Assembly (NCBI RefSeq): GCF_019890935.1
Contig: NZ_CP082333.1
Location: 1,390,001 to 1,454,000 of the forward strand
Reading direction: 5' to 3'
Origin: Exiguobacterium acetylicum
Lineage (GTDB): Bacteria > Bacillota > Bacilli > Exiguobacteriales > Exiguobacteriaceae
Length of the DNA stretch: 64,000 nucleotides
How positions within the stretch are numbered: the stretch's first letter is position 1; the number at the start of each line of letters is the position of its first letter. Made by a program: the position numbers and the translations under genes. Shown piece by piece: positions 1 through 9,479 of this stretch. The notes beneath the pieces were generated by a model. The model did no database searches, had not been told where the DNA came from, and saw nothing but the letters and a program-made list of their open reading frames with translations.

Positions 1-143
1 CTTCATCATCTTTTCTCGTAAATAGTTTGTTTAAGTACTTCAATAATGAACATTTAAAATGGAAATATATAATAGAAAATGAAATGGATTGATAAGATTC
101 GGAATAAAACGACGTTCGTAAATCCGGGTGTACGGTTAACGAG

Positions 144-425
144 CTATTTTGTTCCGCCACCTAATCCAACAAAGGTAATAAATATACCTACTGTGATGGC
201 GGTAGCAAGTACGATGTTTTGATAAATACCAGTTGGAAAAAAATCAACGATGAAGAGTAGTAAAAATAGTGATGCGACAATTAGTCGTGCATCTCGTACG
301 GAAGAATCTAATGTACGCCATTTGATGAAAAGTAAGATGTAAGCTAAAGGTGCAAATAAATAAGAAATAATAAAGAAGGGGATTCTTCTTAAATAATAAG
401 GTACTTTTTCTTCCTTATCTTCCAT
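144..425 (-). CDS. small membrane protein, unknown function
   Basis: 93-residue protein with a charged N-terminus (MEDKEEK) and three hydrophobic stretches (about residues 17-36, 49-64 and 68-90), so an integral membrane protein. The ATG at 425 is chosen because GGAGTG lies six bases upstream; the GTG three codons earlier sits inside that ribosome site. A TTATAA/TATAAA-like -10 lies about 40 bases upstream on the minus strand. It stands alone, divergent from the acyltransferase gene. I do not recognise the family. Positions 1-143 beyond its end are AT-rich and I see no gene there. Confidence 0.7.
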   Translation of the reverse strand: MEDKEEKVPYYLRRIPFFIISYLFAPLAYILLFIKWRTLDSSVRDARLIVASLFLLLFIVDFFPTGIYQNIVLATAITVGIFITFVGLGGGTK

Positions 426-734
426 TATTATCACTCCAAAAACTCATTTTTTTGAATTAACTTTATAATACACCAATTAAAAGTCATGCAACGGATATTT
501 GACGACTACTTATACCGGTTTCTAACGTAATCTTTCATCAGTGCACTTCTTTTACATATTTTCCAAGTTTCTTGCGGCAATATAGTTCAGTAGCATTGTA
601 TTTTTTGAAATATGTTCTATCATAGTGAATGGAAACGTTTTCTTAAAATGGTGAGTACATACCGAACTGTACAAGAAATGCGCTGCAATCGTCAGGATTC
701 GTAGGTGTAGAAGTAGATGGAGGGACATAGAAGC

Positions 735-2777
735 ATGCAGGAATGGAAAGTATCTGGTCATCCGGGTCAGAAACGGATTGATATTGAAAGCCGGTTTCGC
801 CCGGAAATCGAAGGGCTACGCACGGTAGCTGCTTTACTCGTCGCAATCTATCATATTTGGTTCAATCGTGTCTCAGGAGGTGTCGATGTCTTCTTCGTCA
901 TTTCGGGTTTTTTGATCACGACATCGATCATCTCGACGATCAACCGGACAGGGGAGTTCAAATTCCTGCCGTACGTGACAAAGTTGCTGAAACGACTCTT
1001 GCCATCCGTTTTGTTCATCTTAGGCGTCGTGTTAGTACTAAGCACATTTTTATTACCGGCATCGATTCTCGGGAAAACAATTCGTGAAGTCGTCGCCTCG
1101 ATGTTCTTTTATCAAAACTGGCAACTCGCCGTCTCGAGTACGGATTACTTGGACGCGACCCAGATGAAGTCACCCGTTGAACATTTTTGGGCGCTATCGA
1201 TCCAGTGGCAGTTTTATATGATTTGGTTCGTCTTATTCTCGTTCATCTTATGGCTGATGAACAAGTATCAGATCCGGTCGATTAAAGCCGTCCTCAACGG
1301 TCTGCTTGGCTTCTTGTTCGTCACGTCACTCGCGTACTCGATCTACCTGACAGAAGTCAATCAGCCGTGGGCGTATTTCATTACGCCGACGCGGGTCTGG
1401 GAATTTGCCTTAGGTAGTCTGTTATGTGTGAACTTATCGGCGATTCGTGTTCCGAAGTGGATAGCGACGATCATCGGCTGGGTGGGACTGATCGGCTTGC
1501 TAACGACTGGTGTTTTGTTTAACGTCTCGCAAATGTTCCCTGGCTATATCGCACTCTGGCCGATGACGTGCGCTTTGATGATCGTGTTATCAGGAACGCA
1601 AGAGACACGATTCGGATTAAAACGATTCCTCGGATCAAAGCCGATGGTCAAGCTCGGAGGGATTGCGTTCGGGATTTACCTTTGGCACTGGGTGTTGCTT
1701 GAGTTCTATCGCTACAATGTTCAACAAACGCCAGGTTTGCTCGTCGGTACACTGATTATCGTTGCATCGATCGGTTTATCCTACTTGATGACGGAATGGG
1801 TTGAGAAACCGATTCGCACTTCGACCGTCAATCGGACAGCGTTTAAGAAGCTAGGTGCACTGTTGACGGTCAACGTTTTGTTGATTGGATCCTTACTCGG
1901 ACTCGCTTATCTGGAAGAGCAAGAGCTGAAACAAGCTGTCAGCAAGAATAAGTATCCGGGTGCTTTAGCGATCGAACAGACACTGCCTGTACCGAAGCAA
2001 GATCCGTTCCCGTCTTATGCGAACGTCTTCAATGACTTACCGCTCGTCCATACGGATGGTAGCAACCAAGGGCTGCAAAAGACGGAAGCGAAAGTCGGTG
2101 TATACGGGAAGACGAAGGATTATAAAGCGACGATTGCGCTCGTCGGAAGCTCGCACTCGGAGCAATGGTTCGGTGCATTACATGAAGCGATCAAAGGAAC
2201 GGACATCCGTTTACTCAATCTGACGCGGTCAGGAACACGTTTTTCGACCGGCTATGAACCGGACTCCTTAAAAGGAATCTGGAACCAGAACGTCTTGAAC
2301 TATTTGAAGGATGCCGATGTTGATTTGATCATCTCGCACGTGACTGCAGCGGATGCTTCAAAAGACAGCATCCATCAACAAATGGTCGACCAGATGCAGT
2401 TCGTCAAAGACGAGTATGGGATCGATGGTCTAGCACTCCGGGATAATCCACGGTATGACTTCAACGTACTCGAGGCGCTCGAGACGACAAGCATCGCGGA
2501 TACGACGAAACAGATGAATACGCAACCGAATCAAACGGATGAGGCGTACTGGAAACAGTTCGAAAAAACGAATCAGTCGCTTCATAAGCTGGATTTGACG
2601 CGTTACTTCCATGTCAAAGGTGAGTATCGCCCCGTCATCGGCAATGTCGTCATCTATCGTGACAACAGCCATATGACGAATACGTATGCGGAAAGCTTTG
2701 CTCCGATGTTTAAGAAAAAGCTCGACGAAGTGCTCGCGGACAAATTAGCGAGTACAACAGCTAACACGAACCAATAG
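735..2777 (+). CDS. OatA-like membrane O-acyltransferase (AT3 plus SGNH domain)
   Basis: 680-residue integral membrane acyltransferase. Residues about 20-365 form the acyltransferase-3 domain with ten or so membrane helices, beginning EIEGLRTVAALLVAIYHIW (conserved His near residue 37) and GGVDVFFVISGF. Residues about 440-670 are an extracellular SGNH-type domain with block I GSSHSEQW (about 470) and block V DNSH (about 642) holding the likely Ser and Asp/His triad. Proteins of this build, such as OatA, O-acetylate peptidoglycan or other wall sugars; the substrate here is inferred only. The start at 735 is preferred over 717 because GGAGGG at 719-724 is correctly placed for it. The wall teichoic acid genes lie 1.3 kb downstream on the other strand. 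Confidence 0.9.
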   Translation: MQEWKVSGHPGQKRIDIESRFRPEIEGLRTVAALLVAIYHIWFNRVSGGVDVFFVISGFLITTSIISTINRTGEFKFLPYVTKLLKRLLPSVLFILGVVLVLSTFLLPASILGKTIREVVASMFFYQNWQLAVSSTDYLDATQMKSPVEHFWALSIQWQFYMIWFVLFSFILWLMNKYQIRSIKAVLNGLLGFLFVTSLAYSIYLTEVNQPWAYFITPTRVWEFALGSLLCVNLSAIRVPKWIATIIGWVGLIGLLTTGVLFNVSQMFPGYIALWPMTCALMIVLSGTQETRFGLKRFLGSKPMVKLGGIAFGIYLWHWVLLEFYRYNVQQTPGLLVGTLIIVASIGLSYLMTEWVEKPIRTSTVNRTAFKKLGALLTVNVLLIGSLLGLAYLEEQELKQAVSKNKYPGALAIEQTLPVPKQDPFPSYANVFNDLPLVHTDGSNQGLQKTEAKVGVYGKTKDYKATIALVGSSHSEQWFGALHEAIKGTDIRLLNLTRSGTRFSTGYEPDSLKGIWNQNVLNYLKDADVDLIISHVTAADASKDSIHQQMVDQMQFVKDEYGIDGLALRDNPRYDFNVLEALETTSIADTTKQMNTQPNQTDEAYWKQFEKTNQSLHKLDLTRYFHVKGEYRPVIGNVVIYRDNSHMTNTYAESFAPMFKKKLDEVLADKLASTTANTNQ

Positions 2778-2826
2778 AAATTGAGAGCGTGTCGTGAAGC
2801 TTAACGAGGAGGCAATGAAAGAAACC

Positions 2827-3834
2827 ATGGCAAATGTTAAGGCAAAGTTTAATCGGTGTTTAAAACTAATCGAAAAATACCCGCAAGCTTTCATAGTGGG
2901 GAATGGGTCAACGGAAAATGAGATTCTTGAAGTCGAACATCGTCTTCAGGTCACGTTTCCGCCAATGTACAAAGAATTTCTAAAAAAGTTTAGTTATCTG
3001 GCTACGCATGATGAAGAGATCTGGGGAATCAGTCCATCAAACAACCAGTTAGATCTTGTATTTAGACTTGAAAAATATAACGAGGAACTCCGTAGCAAAT
3101 CTCAAAATGAAGTTCCTTCACATTTAATCGGAATACAAATGGAAGACTTTAGTTCGTCGCTCATTTGTCTAGACTTACAAGCCTTGACCTACAATGATCA
3201 AGAGGCAAAAGTATGTTTTTACCCAAGTGATGACGAACCTTACTATGCAGATTCCTTCACGGAAAGATTATTTGAGGTGTGTGATAGTGCCGTGTCAACG
3301 TATTTAGAGGATACAGAGGACGAATCTTCTACTACGATTGAAAAGGTGAGTGCGATCAAGACGGAGCACAAGGATGTTTATTTCGAAGCAAAAGCGTTGA
3401 TTCATGCACATCCAGAGTTATCTGAGTTTGGAGAAGGGATTTCGGACGCTGAAGTCGAGGTAATTGAAAAAGAGTTAAACGTCACCTTACCTGAAAGTTA
3501 CGTGACATTCATGAAAGAATTCGGAGGGGGTATCTTTGGAGACAACCAGTTTTTTACGATGTTCAATGATGAATTAGTAAAAACGAATCTCGAATTGTAT
3601 CATCCAACAGAATTTGAGCATGCTCTTTCAAAACATCTAGTAGCTGTCTATTTTGATGATCTTGAGGAATTTTATGCGTGTCTTGATTTCAAAAATGTAG
3701 TGAATGGTGAGCCTAAAGTAGTGTATCGAGAAGTGAACGTACCGGAAGAAGACTATGATGATCGTGATGCATTCAAATCGTTCTCCGATTTTCTCTACTA
3801 CATTATTCAAGACACCATTGAGGTCAATAGCTAA
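2827..3834 (+). CDS. double SUKH (SMI1/KNR4) domain protein
   Basis: Soluble, acidic protein with two tandem SUKH-like domains (first about residues 30-155, second about 195-335). Each starts with the family's helix-turn pattern: EVEHRLQVTFPPMYKEFLKK, then VEVIEKELNVTLPESYVTFM followed by FGGGIFG. SUKH proteins are the largest immunity superfamily of polymorphic toxin systems (established knowledge); no toxin gene adjoins this one. The start is uncertain: GAGGAGG at 2806-2812 is two bases from an ATG at 2815 and fourteen from the ATG used here, and a GTG at 2794 is also in frame. It follows the acyltransferase gene closely without a terminator between and ends at a strong terminator. Confidence 0.8.
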   Translation: MANVKAKFNRCLKLIEKYPQAFIVGNGSTENEILEVEHRLQVTFPPMYKEFLKKFSYLATHDEEIWGISPSNNQLDLVFRLEKYNEELRSKSQNEVPSHLIGIQMEDFSSSLICLDLQALTYNDQEAKVCFYPSDDEPYYADSFTERLFEVCDSAVSTYLEDTEDESSTTIEKVSAIKTEHKDVYFEAKALIHAHPELSEFGEGISDAEVEVIEKELNVTLPESYVTFMKEFGGGIFGDNQFFTMFNDELVKTNLELYHPTEFEHALSKHLVAVYFDDLEEFYACLDFKNVVNGEPKVVYREVNVPEEDYDDRDAFKSFSDFLYYIIQDTIEVNS

Positions 3835-3895
3835 TATCATCCGATCGACTACGTAAATGCTCGATTTTTCCGTCAAACGAATAAGCAACGCAATG

Positions 3896-3937
3896 AAACG
3901 GCTTGAGTCCAGAATTCAAAAGGACTCAAGCCGTTTT
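3896..3937 (+). terminator. rho-independent terminator
   Basis: Perfect stem of 15 bp, AAACGGCTTGAGTCC pairing with GGACTCAAGCCGTTT, around an 11-base loop and followed by a short T run. It closes the acyltransferase/SUKH unit. Confidence 0.85.
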
Positions 3938-3995
3938 CCTATTCTCAGCATGACTTAACGTATGAACCATGCAGAAGGGCTGAACGAAAACACAG

Positions 3996-4053
3996 AAAAA
4001 CTCCCTTCAAAATAAACGGTTGAAAGAATGAAACCGTCTGTTTTGAGAGGGAG
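3996..4053 (-). terminator. terminator of the glycerophosphotransferase gene
   Basis: Read on the minus strand, CTCCCTCTCAAAA pairs with TTTTGAAGGGAG, with an inner ACGGT/ACCGT stem, then TTTTT. It lies just past the stop codon at 4077. Confidence 0.8.
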
Positions 4054-4076
4054 CGTTTATTCAACAGATTGAAGCA

Positions 4077-7000
4077 TTAAACGGAATAACTGCCATCCGG
4101 TTGCTCACGTAATTCGAGTGCTTCAGTGCGAACCTGTGGATTTGTTCCGAAGTACGCATCGACGACGCGGGAAGCGGCGAAGCCGTCCTCCATCGGACCG
4201 TATGTCGCACGGAACGTATCGAGTTGCGCTTGATACATTTTCGTCAGACACGGAATGTCCGATAAGGCGTGAAGCAAAGCCTCTTCTGTCTCTAAGATTG
4301 GTCCCGGAAGATCGTTGTAGTAATCGAGATAGAATCCGCGTAGCGTGTCCCGATAGAGATCAAGGTCATACGCATAGAACATCATCGGTCGATTCATGTT
4401 CGCGAAGTCGAAGAAGACAGAGGAATAGTCCGTGATCAGCAGATCCGTGATCAAATACAATTCCTGAATATCCGGATAGGCTGTCGCATCGATAAATCGT
4501 TCCCGGTGCTGTACTGGAATCTTCGGTTTTTTCGTGACAAGCACGTGCGTCCGAATCAAGAAGACGTACTCATCGCCTAACGCTTCCGCGACCCGGTCGA
4601 AATCAAACGGATAGTCGAAGTAGAACTTCCCTTTGCCAAGCGATTGATGATCGCGGAAGGTCGGTGCATACAAGATGACTTTTTTGCCTTCCGGCAGTTG
4701 CAACTGCGTCCGAATCCGATCGATCGTTGCCTCATCATTTGCTGTAAAGAAGAGGTCATTTCGCGGATAACCAGATTCGACGACAGGACCGCTATACTGG
4801 AACGCACTTCTAAAGATATTCGTCGCGTAAGGACTCGGAGACAAGAGGACGCTCCATTGCGCGATCGAATTCGTCACTCGTTCGACGTAGCCTTCATCCC
4901 GTCCATGGATCTCATCTAAGTCAAACAACATCTTCTTCAGCGGTGTGCCGTGCCACGTCTGGATGTACGTCGTCTCTTTTCGACGCGTCATGTAGTGCGG
5001 GAAGTTCTGATTGTTGACCCAGAACTTCGCCGTTGCCATGTAATAGAAGTAGGCGGGAGACAGGCGTTTGACGACTTTTGCATTCGGATCACTCAGATAG
5101 AGCTTTTTGTTATAGATCCAGACGACTTTATAGCCGAGTGCTTGTTTCTTCAGTTCTTCGTAAATATAGCGCGGGCTGTCCGCGTAATGTTTGCCGAGAC
5201 CGCTCTCGAAGACGACGAGTTTCGGGTCGACCGGTAAGACGCGTTGCATGAGTCGGTATCCTGCCTTCATCGTCGGGAAGTAGAAACGGCTACGACGATA
5301 GACCTTAAAGAGGATGTTCGCCGCTTCGTTCGTCTGAATCTTCTCTAAAAGACTCGTCTGCTTCGTATAGTTCGCGATCGTTTGATAGACCTGATCGGAA
5401 TAGGTCGTATCTGTTTTCGTCAGGAAGACGTCAGCGCGGCGTTTGAATTCGTCATCCATCTCAAAATGACGGCGTGCTGTTGCGTCGAGATCCTCGAACA
5501 AGTCATCGATCGTCTTTGAGATCCGACCCGGTAATTCGTTTTCGAGATCGAGATACGAACCGAGCGGACCGATGAAGCGTTTCGGATCGAATTGCAGGTA
5601 ATGGACCGGTCGCTTCAAGAAACTGAAGTCAAAGGCGACACTCGAGTAGTCGGTGACAAGCAAGAGGCTCTCTTTTAACAACCCTTGGACATCACGTTCG
5701 CCCTGATGGATGACCGTGATCGGTAAGTTCTCGAAGTGACTCGAGTATTGCTGCATGTTCGGGTGCAGGCAAAGGACGATATCGAGACGATGTTGTTTTG
5801 CGTATGCATGCAGACGCTCACTCGATAGGAACGCTTGGTACTGCTGATAATATTCCGATTCGAAGAACTGGAGTGGCGTCTGTAGCCACGAGCGCCACGT
5901 CGGAATGACGAGCATCTGACGTTTGACTGGGACGTCATCATTCAAGAGGGCATCAAAACGAGACAAACCGGTGATTTTGACCTCTCGCTCAGCGTAGCCC
6001 ATGTCTTGTGTGACAAGTCGTTTCTCACGCTCGGAACTGACGAGGAACAGATCCGTATCGAAGGCAGCGGCAAATTTCCCGTATTGGTCATTCATGTTCT
6101 TCGTTCCGAGAACCCCGTGTTGGATGAAGACACGATCCGCCCGCATCTTCCGTTTGAACGGTTCGGACCGGAGCGGATACAAGTATTCCGCATGATGTGT
6201 CCCGATGACCTTCTTCGCCATCAACGAGTGATAGATGTGTTCCTTCGATTTGATCGGCAAGACGTTTCCGAGCGGAGCGACTTGTGCGTATTCGTTCGAC
6301 GTCGGATCGATGACGTAATAGACCGGTCGCTCCGGATAGGTCTCGCGCATGTATTTGAAGAAATGATACCCGTTGTCCTGCGCTTTATACGGGCGTTCTC
6401 CGACGAGCCACGTGTTCTTCTCGGCAAACAGCCGGTAGAGCGGGGCGAACGTCATCAGGTGATTCAGATAGGCGTAATTTTCATTCGTAAACTCGGTCAT
6501 CTCAAATGATAGATTCCGGTGACCGACCGTGTAGTACGGAATGATGTGCATTGTCGACGTATCATCTTTCCCTAACGCTTCCGGTGTCAGTTGACGCGTG
6601 ATGTACCGGGCGCGACCGAGACGGTGTAATTTTGGCTCCGACCGGTGATAGAAGTCGAGTGCGACGAAGGCGTCATACACCCCTTCTTGTAATTGCGCTG
6701 CTTGATGGAGTTGCGACCAGTGGATCGTCGCCGTGTAGTGATAACGATACAATCCGAATTTTTTCGCGCTCGTCTCATTTTGATACAACCAATCGATCGG
6801 GACCGGGACTTGATTGCCACTTTCCCGGTGCACGAGGAGCAACCGTCCCGTCTTGATGAACGCGTGACGCGTAAAGGCTTTCCCGCTGATGATTGTTGTC
6901 GCTTTCGTCTCATTGTGGACCGCATCAATCTGAATCTTCGGCTTCGTCTGCGGTTCTTTATTCAACAATAGACGGAGGTTGCCTTTTAAATCCGTATACA

Positions 7001-7598
7001 ACTGGACGAATTCGTTGAACGTCTCATCCATCAACGGCGCGAGCGGCGCAGGAATCTGCGTGTCAACGAAACGTCCTAGCAGAATCTCGCGGGTGAAGAC
7101 GGACGCGTCGAGCGTAGCGTGACTCGGTAAGCCGTCAGATTCCCATTTTTGTATTTGCTCTGGTGTAAGGTGTTCGACTTTTTTCGTGAACGTCAGCCAG
7201 AGTGAAAAACGACCGACTGGATAGGCAGTCTCTTGATCGACTTCGACAGACTCGATCTCAGCAAGACCGTCCTCTTCGACCGTCGGAACGTCCGCATCCT
7301 GCATCTGAGCAGCATGTTGACTCAGCTGAGAGACGAGCGTATGCGGCAGTTGGAAAGAGAAGCGATGATCGTGCTGTTGGTTCGGCACTTCAAGGACCGT
7401 CTCTTGCAATCGATCGCGAATGAGTAAGGACTTGATCGTCAGCAACGGATCGTTTAATTGACCGGATAGCGTATAGGCTGTCGGCGAGGATTGAATCTGT
7501 AACGACTCTTTTAACGCCGATCGTTTAAGTTTCTTTGGTTTCTTCGGAAGTACAGTGTGCCCGAATTGGAGCACCCGGAGAACAGATTTAAACAGCAT
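4077..7598 (-). CDS. tandem-domain CDP-glycerol glycerophosphotransferase (TagF-like)
   Basis: 1173-residue cytoplasmic or membrane-associated enzyme of wall teichoic acid synthesis. It carries two complete glycerophosphotransferase domains: the first about residues 395-720 (HGVLGTKNMND near 493, LVTDYSSVAFDF near 646), the second about 790-1140 (TWHGTPLKKM near 878, LITDYSSVFFDF near 1053). The His of HGx and the TDYSS motif are the family's CDP-glycerol active-site motifs. Residues 1-350 are a beta-rich region of unknown role. TagF/TarF enzymes normally have one catalytic domain, so priming and polymerisation may be fused here (inference). The ATG follows AGGAGGTCCC on the minus strand. Two teichoic acid glycosyltransferase-like genes lie directly upstream. 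Confidence 0.88.
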   Translation of the reverse strand: MLFKSVLRVLQFGHTVLPKKPKKLKRSALKESLQIQSSPTAYTLSGQLNDPLLTIKSLLIRDRLQETVLEVPNQQHDHRFSFQLPHTLVSQLSQHAAQMQDADVPTVEEDGLAEIESVEVDQETAYPVGRFSLWLTFTKKVEHLTPEQIQKWESDGLPSHATLDASVFTREILLGRFVDTQIPAPLAPLMDETFNEFVQLYTDLKGNLRLLLNKEPQTKPKIQIDAVHNETKATTIISGKAFTRHAFIKTGRLLLVHRESGNQVPVPIDWLYQNETSAKKFGLYRYHYTATIHWSQLHQAAQLQEGVYDAFVALDFYHRSEPKLHRLGRARYITRQLTPEALGKDDTSTMHIIPYYTVGHRNLSFEMTEFTNENYAYLNHLMTFAPLYRLFAEKNTWLVGERPYKAQDNGYHFFKYMRETYPERPVYYVIDPTSNEYAQVAPLGNVLPIKSKEHIYHSLMAKKVIGTHHAEYLYPLRSEPFKRKMRADRVFIQHGVLGTKNMNDQYGKFAAAFDTDLFLVSSEREKRLVTQDMGYAEREVKITGLSRFDALLNDDVPVKRQMLVIPTWRSWLQTPLQFFESEYYQQYQAFLSSERLHAYAKQHRLDIVLCLHPNMQQYSSHFENLPITVIHQGERDVQGLLKESLLLVTDYSSVAFDFSFLKRPVHYLQFDPKRFIGPLGSYLDLENELPGRISKTIDDLFEDLDATARRHFEMDDEFKRRADVFLTKTDTTYSDQVYQTIANYTKQTSLLEKIQTNEAANILFKVYRRSRFYFPTMKAGYRLMQRVLPVDPKLVVFESGLGKHYADSPRYIYEELKKQALGYKVVWIYNKKLYLSDPNAKVVKRLSPAYFYYMATAKFWVNNQNFPHYMTRRKETTYIQTWHGTPLKKMLFDLDEIHGRDEGYVERVTNSIAQWSVLLSPSPYATNIFRSAFQYSGPVVESGYPRNDLFFTANDEATIDRIRTQLQLPEGKKVILYAPTFRDHQSLGKGKFYFDYPFDFDRVAEALGDEYVFLIRTHVLVTKKPKIPVQHRERFIDATAYPDIQELYLITDLLITDYSSVFFDFANMNRPMMFYAYDLDLYRDTLRGFYLDYYNDLPGPILETEEALLHALSDIPCLTKMYQAQLDTFRATYGPMEDGFAASRVVDAYFGTNPQVRTEALELREQPDGSYSV

Positions 7599-7723
7599 GG
7601 AATCAAGGGACCTCCTACTAGGTGATATTTTATGAAAGCGTTATCTTCCATTAGCATTCTATCACAATCAATAGCTAAAACATCCCAAATTTTGAAAAAC
7701 AATACGGACTTTGGTGGATAGAC

Positions 7724-7752
7724 GAAAAAAACCTTCTCACAGAGGAGAAGGT
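7724..7752 (-). terminator. terminator after the TarM-like gene
   Basis: Minus-strand hairpin ACCTTCTC / GAGAAGGT with a 6-base loop followed by seven T residues. Confidence 0.85.
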
Positions 7753-7762
7753 CAATAACCGA

Positions 7763-9334
7763 TTAGTCGAGCTCACTCAAAAGCGTTAACCAGTTTGTCG
7801 TAAAGAGATCATCAGAAAACCGATTGATCGAGTGCAGGGCGGCTTCTCCCATTTGACGGCGTAGAGCGGGCTGCTCCATCAAGCGGATCGCTGCTGCTGC
7901 AAAAGCTGACGTGTCACCGGGTGGAACGATATAACCGGTCGTCCCGTGCGCGATGATTTCACGCGGACCATAACAGATGTCATAGGCGATGACCGGAACA
8001 CCGTGCCCCATACTCTCAAGGATCGCCATCCCGAACCCTTCGGATTGCGACGTGAAGATCGTTGCGACGGCGCCATGATAGGCGTCTTGAATGTTCGTGA
8101 TGAATCCGTTGAACCGGATCTGTTTCGTCAGTGACAGTTCCTTAACCAACGCGTGAAGATCCTTTTCGAGTTGATCGTTGTAACCGAAGCCATAGAAATC
8201 AAGGAAAGCATTCGGATGCTGGTCGACGATCTTCCGCATGATACGGATACTGGCAGCGACATCCTTTTTGATTTGAATGCGCGAGACGACGATGAACCGA
8301 TTTGGATCAGGTTCAGGAAGAACCGTATAATCCGCTTCCGGCACCGCACCGACACCGTGAGGAATCGCATGGAACGTCTCCGGATGACCGAACTGATCGG
8401 TCATATGTGCTTGTTGCCGAGGGGTTGCCGTGATGACTCGATCCCACTCGTCGATGCGACCGAATAACGTATCCCAGACACCGCTGACCGTTGCCGTCTC
8501 GTTGAAGGGGGAGACGAAGTGATTGCTGTGTCCGAAGGCGATTTTTTTGATATTCGGATGCTTGATGTCCAAGATGACTGCGTCTAAATTCTTTTTCGGT
8601 AGGTTGGCAAGACGATCCCGGTATTCGGACGAGATCAAGACCGCCTCATGCTGACCTAACAGTTTGTTCAATACGAACGTATTAAAGGTTGCCGGATCAT
8701 TGAACTGTCTTTCCTGACCGGCTTCGAAATGAAACAGATGACTCCAGTCCGCTGAGTTGATTTTGTGCCAAATCGTCAAATAACATGTCCCGTCACTATG
8801 GAAGAAGGAACGAGAGACCGGCTTGTTCGATGTAAACGAATACTGGATCGTCTGCACCAACTGCCCGTTATCCAAGTATTCTTCGCGGCGCAGACGATGA
8901 CGATTCTCTGAAAAATAATCGATGAAGCTAAGCTGACCGTTAGCATCAAACCGGGCGTACTGGACGTATGTACCATTGTCGAACAACCGATACGAATCTT
9001 TTTCGGCGCGACTCGCGTCGAGGAACAACGTATACCGTTTTTCCCAGCGTGGAATCAATTCGGCTTTCGAAGAGACGACAGACCGTTTGTCTGCCTGGCG
9101 ACGTGCTAAAAAATTGATGACATTGACGACCTGGATGCGAGGATCAAGTAACCGTGCCTCGACCATCTCTTGACGAATCGTTTCGAGATTCGGTTGAATC
9201 CCTAACGTCACGAGCGTCACGTTTCGCTCCGGATCCGCCGCGATGATCGCGTTCGCTCGTTTAATGACTGCTTTTGATAAACCGCCACGTTGGGTCGCTA
9301 ACGTATTCAATGTAAAAAACAAATCTCGTTTCAT
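7763..9334 (-). CDS. TarM/TagE-like teichoic acid glycosyltransferase (GT4)
   Basis: 523-residue retaining GT-B glycosyltransferase. The N-terminus (FFTLNTLATQRGGLSKAVIK), the beta-rich insert around residues 100-200 and the C-terminal motif EGFGMAILESMGHGVPVIAY (about 425-445) followed by YGPREII match the poly(glycerol/ribitol-phosphate) alpha-glycosyltransferases TagE and TarM. It would add glucose or GlcNAc to wall teichoic acid in the cytoplasm. The sugar cannot be read from the sequence. AAGGAG lies upstream of the ATG. It sits between a glycerophosphotransferase and a TarS-like enzyme, each with its own terminator. Confidence 0.85.
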   Translation of the reverse strand: MKRDLFFTLNTLATQRGGLSKAVIKRANAIIAADPERNVTLVTLGIQPNLETIRQEMVEARLLDPRIQVVNVINFLARRQADKRSVVSSKAELIPRWEKRYTLFLDASRAEKDSYRLFDNGTYVQYARFDANGQLSFIDYFSENRHRLRREEYLDNGQLVQTIQYSFTSNKPVSRSFFHSDGTCYLTIWHKINSADWSHLFHFEAGQERQFNDPATFNTFVLNKLLGQHEAVLISSEYRDRLANLPKKNLDAVILDIKHPNIKKIAFGHSNHFVSPFNETATVSGVWDTLFGRIDEWDRVITATPRQQAHMTDQFGHPETFHAIPHGVGAVPEADYTVLPEPDPNRFIVVSRIQIKKDVAASIRIMRKIVDQHPNAFLDFYGFGYNDQLEKDLHALVKELSLTKQIRFNGFITNIQDAYHGAVATIFTSQSEGFGMAILESMGHGVPVIAYDICYGPREIIAHGTTGYIVPPGDTSAFAAAAIRLMEQPALRRQMGEAALHSINRFSDDLFTTNWLTLLSELD

Positions 9335-9443
9335 AGGGCATCTCCTTATATAGCGCTTACAATTTTAATGAGCGTCATGAAATGTGAATCTCTTTGGTGA
9401 ACCTTGCCAATACTATAGCATACAATGTTGGAATAATAAGGAA

Positions 9444-9472
9444 CCTAGGGATGAAATGAAGATGTCCCTAGG
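9444..9472 (-). terminator. possible terminator after the TarS-like gene
   Basis: Perfect 8-bp stem CCTAGGGA/TCCCTAGG on the minus strand with a 13-base loop; only a weak T-rich tail (TTCCTTATTATT). Confidence 0.5.
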
Positions 9473-9479
9473 CGTATCG

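Noticed and set aside
6006-6509. 167-codon frame antisense to the glycerophosphotransferase
   Set aside because: No ribosome site or recognisable motif, opposite a conserved catalytic domain.
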